This document shows, one piece after another, positions 50,081 to 55,167 of a DNA stretch of 55,167 nt. The stretch's first letter is position 1. Each line of letters starts with the position of its first letter. The notes under the pieces were generated by a model, which was not told where the DNA came from, searched no databases, and saw only the letters and a program-made list of their open reading frames with translations. The position numbers and the translations under genes were made by a program. Origin of the DNA: an uncultured Oscillospiraceae bacterium (GTDB taxonomy: Bacteria; Bacillota; Clostridia; Oscillospirales; Ruminococcaceae); NCBI GenBank assembly GCA_910586535.1, contig CAJUHS010000017.1, forward strand, positions 1 to 55,167, written 5' to 3'.

Positions 50081-52855
50081 ATGACCGACAAGGAACAGAA
50101 AAATGCCGCGAAAAAATTTGCTGAATACTGGAAGGATAAGGGCTACGAAAAGGGCGAGAGCCAACCGTTCTGGCTGTCGCTGCTTCGTGACGTTTTCGGC
50201 GTTTCCGAACCCGAAAAGTTTATTGCTTTTGAGGAACAAGCACACATTGATACTCATACAGGATTTATTGACGGTTATATCCATTCCACCAAAGTTATGA
50301 TTGAACAAAAGGGTTTAGGTAAGGATTTGAAAAAAGCTATACGACAGTCTGATGGATCATTACTTAACCCTTTTCAGCAAGCAAAAAGGTACATAACAGA
50401 GTTACCCGTTTCAAGACACCCAAGGTGGGTAATAACCTGCAATTTCGAGGAATTTCTCGTATACGATATGGAAAAGCCGAACTGCGAACCCGAGCAGATT
50501 TTCCTAAAGGATTTGCCCAAAGAATACTACCGATTGAATTTTTTGACGGACACGGGCGACGAGAATATCAAAAAGGAAATGGAGGTCTCCCTGCAAGCGG
50601 GCGAGCTTGTGGGCAAGCTTTACAATGCCATTTTGAAGCAGTACAAAAACCCCGACAATCCCGAATCGCTGAAAAGTCTTAATATGCTTTGTGTACGGCT
50701 AGTGTTCTGTTTGTACGCCGAGGACGCGAGCATTTTCGGACGGCACAATATGTTCCACGATTATCTGAAAGAATTTGATATTAAGGACGTGCGCCGCGCC
50801 TTGATTGATTTATTCAAAATTCTTGATACCAAAGCCGAAAACCGCGACCCTTATCTGGAGGGAACGATTTCTGAATTTCCCTATGTAAACGGCGGTTTGT
50901 TTGCGGACGAAAACATTGAGATACCGAATTTTGACGAGGAAATAGTTGCTCTGCTTTTGAATAATGCGAGTATGGATTTTGACTGGAGCGCGATTTCTCC
51001 GACAATTTTCGGCGCGGTTTTTGAGAGTACCTTAAACCCCGAAACACGCCGCAGCGGCGGTATGCACTATACCTCTATTGAAAATATCCACAAGGTCATT
51101 GACCCGCTTTTCCTTGACGATTTAAAAAAAGAACTTGATGAAATCAAGGCATACAAGCAGACGAAAACACAAAATGCCAAGCTTTTGGAGTTTCAGGACA
51201 AGCTGTCCTCGCTGAAATTTCTTGACCCAGCCTGCGGCAGCGGAAATTTTCTTACGGAAACGTATATATCCCTGCGGCGTCTTGAAAACGAAGCCATTAA
51301 AATGCGGCAAAAGGACGGTCAGATAGAGTTTGACTTGGGCGAAATAATCAAGGTTTCCATAGGTCAGTTTTACGGTATTGAGATAAACGATTTTGCGGTA
51401 TCGGTTGCGAAAACGGCGTTGTGGATAGCTGAGTCCCAGATGATGCACGAGACGGAGGAGATCGTGCATATGAGCCTTGATTTTCTTCCGCTGAAATCTT
51501 ATGCTAACATTGTGGAGGGGAACGCTTTGCGTATCCCTTGGGAGAGTGTTGTCCCTAAGAATGAAGTCGATTTTATTATGGGTAATCCGCCGTTTGTTGG
51601 GGCAAGAATTATGTCGGGCGAACAGAAAAAGGACGTTACCGATATTTTCGGCAATATTAAAAATGTGGGCAATCTTGATTATGTTTCCTGTTGGTACAAG
51701 AAAGCTGCTGATATTATGAAAGGTACTGCAATCCGTTCGGCTCTTGTTTCGACGAATTCTATCACACAGGGCGAACAGGTTGCTATCCTTTGGAAATCTC
51801 TTTTTGAAAACAGCGTACATATTGATTTTGCGCACCGTACTTTTCGGTGGGACAGCGAGGCAAGCTTAAAGGCGCACGTCCATTGTGTTATTGTTGGATT
51901 TAGTACAGCTCCGAACAGTAATGACAAAATAATTTTTGACAATGGAAATGCAAAGTATGTTAAAAATATAAATGGTTACTTGACTGATATGGATAATATT
52001 TTCATTGAAAGCACGAGTGTACCTATTTGTAAAAATGTACCCCCTATGAGAAGCGGTAATAAGCCGATTGATGACGGAAATTATTTATTTACGGAAGATG
52101 AGATGAATGATTTCATAAAAAAAGAACCTAAATCAGAAAAGTATTTCAGGAAATGGGTAGGCTCACATGAATTTATAAATGGATATTACCGTTATTGCTT
52201 GTGGCTTGGCGATTGTACTCCAAAAGAATTATTTGATATGCCTGAATGCTTAAAAAGGGTAGAAGCTGTAAGGAAATTCAGAATGGAGAGCAAAAGTGAA
52301 GGTACTAAAAAACTTGCTGAAAAACCAACACGTTTTCACGTCGAAACAATAATGGACAGCACTTATTTAATTATGCCCCTTACATCTTCCGAACGCAGAC
52401 GCTATGTTCCTATTGGATTTGTTTCACCTGATATTATGGCAAGCAATCTTGTTAATGTTGTTTCAAATGCTGAAATATATCATTTCGGTGTACTTACATC
52501 AAATGTGTTTATGGCGTGGATGAGGGCTGTTGGTGGTAAATTAAAAAGTGATTACAGAATTACAAAAGATAATTTGTATAACACATTTCCTTGGTGCAGT
52601 CCTACACCGGAACAGAAAAAACAAATTGAGAAAACAGCGCAGCACATTCTTGATGTTCGTGAAAAGTATTCTGAATACAGTTTTGCCGAACTGTACGGAG
52701 ATAAAATGTACTTATTCAGCGATTTGGTGACAGCTCATCAGAATAATGACAGGGCGGTTATGCAGGCTTATGGGTTTGATGTGAAAACTATGACGGAGAG
52801 CGAGTGCGTGGGGGATTTGATGAAGATGTATCAGAAAATGACGGGAGGTAAGTAA
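50081..52855 (+). CDS. MmeI-type (type IIL) restriction-modification enzyme
   Basis: 924 residues after GGAGGG, full length for the family. N-terminal nuclease D64-x10-E75-x-K77 (FIDGYIHSTKVMIEQK). Helical connector (about 180-350). Methyltransferase core with DPACGSGNFL at about 382 (motif I) and GNPPF at about 501-505 (motif IV). Then a target-recognition region (about 600-860) and a helical end. One protein cuts and methylates; host DNA is protected by methylation of one strand, so no separate methylase is needed. First gene of the cargo operon; the next starts two bases after its stop. Confidence 0.93.
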   Translation: MTDKEQKNAAKKFAEYWKDKGYEKGESQPFWLSLLRDVFGVSEPEKFIAFEEQAHIDTHTGFIDGYIHSTKVMIEQKGLGKDLKKAIRQSDGSLLNPFQQAKRYITELPVSRHPRWVITCNFEEFLVYDMEKPNCEPEQIFLKDLPKEYYRLNFLTDTGDENIKKEMEVSLQAGELVGKLYNAILKQYKNPDNPESLKSLNMLCVRLVFCLYAEDASIFGRHNMFHDYLKEFDIKDVRRALIDLFKILDTKAENRDPYLEGTISEFPYVNGGLFADENIEIPNFDEEIVALLLNNASMDFDWSAISPTIFGAVFESTLNPETRRSGGMHYTSIENIHKVIDPLFLDDLKKELDEIKAYKQTKTQNAKLLEFQDKLSSLKFLDPACGSGNFLTETYISLRRLENEAIKMRQKDGQIEFDLGEIIKVSIGQFYGIEINDFAVSVAKTALWIAESQMMHETEEIVHMSLDFLPLKSYANIVEGNALRIPWESVVPKNEVDFIMGNPPFVGARIMSGEQKKDVTDIFGNIKNVGNLDYVSCWYKKAADIMKGTAIRSALVSTNSITQGEQVAILWKSLFENSVHIDFAHRTFRWDSEASLKAHVHCVIVGFSTAPNSNDKIIFDNGNAKYVKNINGYLTDMDNIFIESTSVPICKNVPPMRSGNKPIDDGNYLFTEDEMNDFIKKEPKSEKYFRKWVGSHEFINGYYRYCLWLGDCTPKELFDMPECLKRVEAVRKFRMESKSEGTKKLAEKPTRFHVETIMDSTYLIMPLTSSERRRYVPIGFVSPDIMASNLVNVVSNAEIYHFGVLTSNVFMAWMRAVGGKLKSDYRITKDNLYNTFPWCSPTPEQKKQIEKTAQHILDVREKYSEYSFAELYGDKMYLFSDLVTAHQNNDRAVMQAYGFDVKTMTESECVGDLMKMYQKMTGGK

Positions 52856-52856
52856 A

Positions 52857-53744
52857 ATGAGCAACAATACCGTTTATCATTATTGCAGTGTCGAAACGCT
52901 TTACAAAATTATATCAAATAGAGAACTTTGGCTGACAGATATTACAAAAAGCAATGATTCTAAAGAATTGCAGTTTGCAGTTGAAAATTTCACACGAATA
53001 TTAAAGCAAAGAATACACAATGAAGAGGATAAGCGTGTTCCATTAATGATGTTTGAACGATTTTGGGAGGGTTTTAATCAGATTGAAAAACTATTTCATA
53101 TATGTTGTTTTTCAACAGATTCCGATTCATTAAGTCAATGGGCTATGTATGCAAATGATGCAGCAGGAATAGCAATTGGATTTGACAAAAAATATTTTAA
53201 TAAATTAAAAGAATATAATCAATATATGGATTTTGTGCAGGTAAAATATTCGTTAAAGCAATTTTCTGAAATGATTAATCAAAAGTTGAATGAATTGATA
53301 AATATGTATATGAATAATAAAAATGATTATTCTTGGTATTACGGATTTATGCGTTATGTTATTGATGAAGTTATGAGAATGATTTATATTTATAAAAACC
53401 ATTCTTTTAAACAAGAGAACGAATGTAGATTAGTGCATAATTCTATGCCATGTGTTTGCAATGAACTTTCTGGTAATAATCCAAGTTTTGCACAAACGTT
53501 TAATCCGAAAGAAATTGAGATTTTTAGTGGTATTAATCTTGGAGAAATAAAACATTATGTTTCAAGAGGAGGATTAGTATCATATAGACCTTTGCATATA
53601 GCAAATATGGGATCAATAATTAATGAAATTGTAATTGGACCTAAATCACCTGTATCAATACACGATTTAAAAATGATTTTAATTGCAAGTGGGATAGATT
53701 TATCAATTCACAACATTAATTTATCAGATTCAACATACCGATAA
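52857..53744 (+). CDS. DUF2971 family protein
   Basis: 295 residues after GGGAGGTAAGTAA. Family pattern: VYHYCSVETLYKIISNRELWLTD at the N-terminus, then ICCFSTDSDSLSQWAMYA and GIAIGFD, FKQENECRLVHN, and INEIVIGPKSP at the end. DUF2971 proteins are common in defence islands and their biochemical role is not established to my knowledge. Here it follows an MmeI-type enzyme on a mobilizable element, which suggests an accessory or second-line defence role. Confidence 0.8.
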   Translation: MSNNTVYHYCSVETLYKIISNRELWLTDITKSNDSKELQFAVENFTRILKQRIHNEEDKRVPLMMFERFWEGFNQIEKLFHICCFSTDSDSLSQWAMYANDAAGIAIGFDKKYFNKLKEYNQYMDFVQVKYSLKQFSEMINQKLNELINMYMNNKNDYSWYYGFMRYVIDEVMRMIYIYKNHSFKQENECRLVHNSMPCVCNELSGNNPSFAQTFNPKEIEIFSGINLGEIKHYVSRGGLVSYRPLHIANMGSIINEIVIGPKSPVSIHDLKMILIASGIDLSIHNINLSDSTYR

Positions 53745-53757
53745 AGGAGATAAAAAT

Positions 53758-54657
53758 ATGAAAAGCCACATTGAAATTCCCTCAATATTATTTCATTATT
53801 GCACTATACAAGAGTTCATTGACATAATTTCTAACAAACAAATTATGCTGAAAGATTTACAAAAATATGATAAATTTGCAAATCTGAATAAGGTTGTAGA
53901 TTTGATTAATTATATTTTGCAATACAAAAATAAGGATATTATTAATAAAGGAGATATTTTTAAAACGCTACCAATTTTTGGGCTGGAGCATTTAATGGAA
54001 AAGGTTGGCGATAAAATTTTGCCATTCTTCTATGCCTTTATTTTATCATCAAATTGTGATAAATGGTATATGTATCAGAAATATTCTGCTGATTTATGTA
54101 TAGGATTTAGAACGGACTTATTTACACATTTTGAAAATAATAAACTAATATGTTTAAAAAAAGTTAATTATGATATAGAAGAATTAGAAAATATTATTGA
54201 TGAAATAATGGATAAATACATAAATGAATATATGCCCAATAAAGATGATGATAAGTCATTGGAAAATATTTGGGAATATATAAATAGTGACCTTATTAGT
54301 GAATCGATCGCTTATAAAAATGAATACTTTTCCGATGAAAATGAGTATAGATTAATACTTAATTCTCAAATTAAGAAAGCATTTTTAGAAGATGACAATA
54401 GTTATCAGAATTTGAAAGATACAATTAATTTATCGACTTCAAATAACAATTTTTCTTTAAGTGAGCTTAAATTTATGACAGAAAATAATCAGTTAGTATC
54501 ATATAGATATTTAGGATATATAAGTTTATTAAATTTAATAGATTCTATATATATAAATCCTGTTGGAAATGTTACAGAATCGGATGTTGAGCAGCTTTTA
54601 TCCGTTAAAAACGTTAAATATAATGATATTAAGATTAAAAAGACATTACTTAATTAA
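53758..54657 (+). CDS. diverged DUF2971-like protein, paralogue of the preceding gene
   Basis: 299 residues after AAAGGAG. The same order of motifs is recognisable: ILFHYCTIQEFIDIISNKQIMLKD, FILSSNCDKWYMYQKY, LCIGFRTD, FSDENEYRLILNSQ, IDSIYINPVG. The acidic ND after the first block is replaced (DLQKYDKFANL) and the S-L-S-Q-W block is changed, so this copy may lack activity or have another target. Very AT-rich. Last gene of the operon. Two different DUF2971 proteins in tandem suggest a pair that works together. Confidence 0.7.
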   Translation: MKSHIEIPSILFHYCTIQEFIDIISNKQIMLKDLQKYDKFANLNKVVDLINYILQYKNKDIINKGDIFKTLPIFGLEHLMEKVGDKILPFFYAFILSSNCDKWYMYQKYSADLCIGFRTDLFTHFENNKLICLKKVNYDIEELENIIDEIMDKYINEYMPNKDDDKSLENIWEYINSDLISESIAYKNEYFSDENEYRLILNSQIKKAFLEDDNSYQNLKDTINLSTSNNNFSLSELKFMTENNQLVSYRYLGYISLLNLIDSIYINPVGNVTESDVEQLLSVKNVKYNDIKIKKTLLN

Positions 54658-54658
54658 T

Positions 54659-54702
54659 TTTAGGAGCTGTTGCATATACGGCAATAGCTCCTAAAGCTTT
54701 TA
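54659..54702 (+). terminator. terminator of the cargo operon
   Basis: TTTAGGAGCT (54659-54668) pairs with AGCTCCTAAA (54686-54695), followed by GCTTTTA. Confidence 0.75.
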
Positions 54703-54718
54703 CAGGAGTACATCATAA

Positions 54719-54740
54719 TTTGTCCGCTATTTGACCGCTA
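54719..54740. repeat. arm-type repeat, right end of element
   Basis: Identical to 45153-45174: two tandem TTTGNCCGCTA units in the same orientation, 117 bp inside attR. Confidence 0.75.
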
Positions 54741-54857
54741 ACGTTACAAAAAGTTAGCGTAAAACAGCAAAATTTGTTTTTTGTAACTTGCTGTCAAATG
54801 GCTGTACACCGCGGTTTGCGGCAAATTACAATAAATTGCCAAAACACAATCTTAAAA

Positions 54858-54880
54858 TTCAAGTCCGGTCAGCGGCACCA
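54858..54880 (+). repeat. attachment site, right copy
   Basis: 23-bp copy of the tRNA-Leu(UAA) 3' end including CCA. Preceded by CTTAAAA, which also occurs in that tRNA's anticodon loop. Confidence 0.88.
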
Positions 54881-54882
54881 GT

Positions 54883-54925
54883 GCTCTCAAATCCTGTTGT
54901 ACAAAGGGTTTGAAAGCATTTTTAT
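54883..54925 (+). terminator. displaced original terminator of tRNA-Leu(UAA)
   Basis: CTCTCAAATCC pairs with GGTTTGAAAG (one mismatch), then ATTTTTATT. Right after attR, so it is probably the pre-integration tRNA terminator. Confidence 0.7.
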
Positions 54926-55167
54926 TGTGCCGATTTTCACTTTGCGGCGTTGTGAATTTTGCTTAAATGACACAAAAACTGCACAAAGAAGGTACTTAAC
55001 ATTATGAAATTTTGCCAAAAAATACGATAAGTTACACCACATTAAGAATTTTGGATATTGTTTCAGCAGATGTGATTTTTGAGGAATAGTCCAAATGACT
55101 GTAACAATTTGCCGTATTCCTCACCCCAAAAGGGCACACAATAATAAAGTGGGAGGAATCCGCCTTA
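54926..55167. other. chromosomal flank without a gene
   Basis: No ORF with a ribosome site, no tRNA. Nothing nameable before the window ends. Confidence 0.5.

Larger units (their letters stand above)
45066..54880. mobile_element. integrative mobilizable element in tRNA-Leu(UAA), 9.8 kb
   Basis: Bounded by a 23-bp perfect direct repeat of the tRNA 3' end (45066-45088 and 54858-54880). Contents: tyrosine integrase beside the tRNA, MobV-type relaxase, primase/helicase, helix-turn-helix protein, then MmeI-type RM enzyme and two DUF2971-type genes as cargo. It lacks type IV secretion genes, so transfer would need a helper. Shared arm-type repeats near both ends (45153-45174 and 54719-54740) support the limits. 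Confidence 0.88.

Noticed and set aside
45153..54740. the TTTGNCCGCTA repeats as a CRISPR
   Set aside because: Only two units at each end of the element, no spacers, no cas genes; they fit integrase arm sites. No CRISPR array was seen anywhere in the window.

Overview
The window looks like a piece of a low-GC Firmicutes chromosome of the Ruminococcus/Oscillospiraceae type. Reasons: AT-rich DNA with AGGAGG ribosome sites and TTGACA/TATAAT promoters, a YolD/Y-family polymerase pair, an AgrB-like protein, a rumen-type nonulosonate surface polysaccharide cluster, and phage genes typical of gut clostridia. No rRNA or core housekeeping gene is present. Most of the window is accessory DNA: at least two prophage remnants, a decayed conjugative element, a defence island, a capsule cluster and a complete integrative mobilizable element. 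The genus is an inference.

Layout. 1-2.3 kb: prophage debris (a membrane-protein/terminase chimera and a truncated phage gene) around an intact Phd/PIN toxin-antitoxin pair. 2.4-13.6 kb: a type I restriction-modification operon, hsdM - small membrane gene split by an 11-bp duplication - hsdS - HEPN-like gene - hsdR, followed by a 1213-residue YobI-like membrane P-loop NTPase. 13.6-14.1 kb: a 3' fragment of tRNA-Asn and a long inverted repeat. 14.1-16.9 kb: a YolD/Y-family polymerase operon with a candidate LexA box, and a divergent YunG-like gene. 17-18.4 kb: an AgrB-like protease gene overlapping an XRE regulator, with no AgrD precursor, then a 96-bp inverted repeat and a Com-like zinc-ribbon gene. 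18.7-20.8 kb: a graveyard of conjugative-element genes (nonsense-mutated sigma-like gene, frameshifted PcfB/DUF3801, frameshifted XRE).

21-27.4 kb: phage late-type genes. A minus-strand block (adenine methylase, holin, 5'-truncated SH3 endolysin) meets a plus-strand block (5'-truncated GH25 lysozyme, second holin, XhlA-like protein and a cassette of glycine/asparagine-rich proteins) head to head inside two lysin genes. 27.4-29.5 kb: a lipoprotein, an XRE repressor, and a gene-free, hairpin-dense stretch of about 670 nt with a strong promoter and terminator beside tRNA-Leu. I read this as a large structured RNA, possibly of the ROOL/GOLLD kind. 30.4-32.1 kb: a tail-fibre-like protein ending in a C-type-lectin/formylglycine-fold domain that looks like the target of a diversity-generating retroelement; no reverse transcriptase or template repeat is visible.

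32.2-43.5 kb: a single minus-strand operon for a nonulosonic-acid-containing surface polysaccharide (phosphoglycosyltransferase, two glycosyltransferases, B12-type radical SAM enzyme, Wzy, Wzx, cytidylyltransferase-PseG fusion, NeuB). 44.6-45.1 kb: two tRNA-Leu genes. 45.07-54.88 kb: a 9.8-kb element bounded by a 23-bp duplication of the tRNA-Leu(UAA) 3' end. It encodes an integrase, MobV-type relaxase with a candidate oriT, P4-type primase/helicase and a helix-turn-helix protein on one strand, and on the other an MmeI-type restriction-methylation enzyme followed by two DUF2971-type genes as likely defence cargo.
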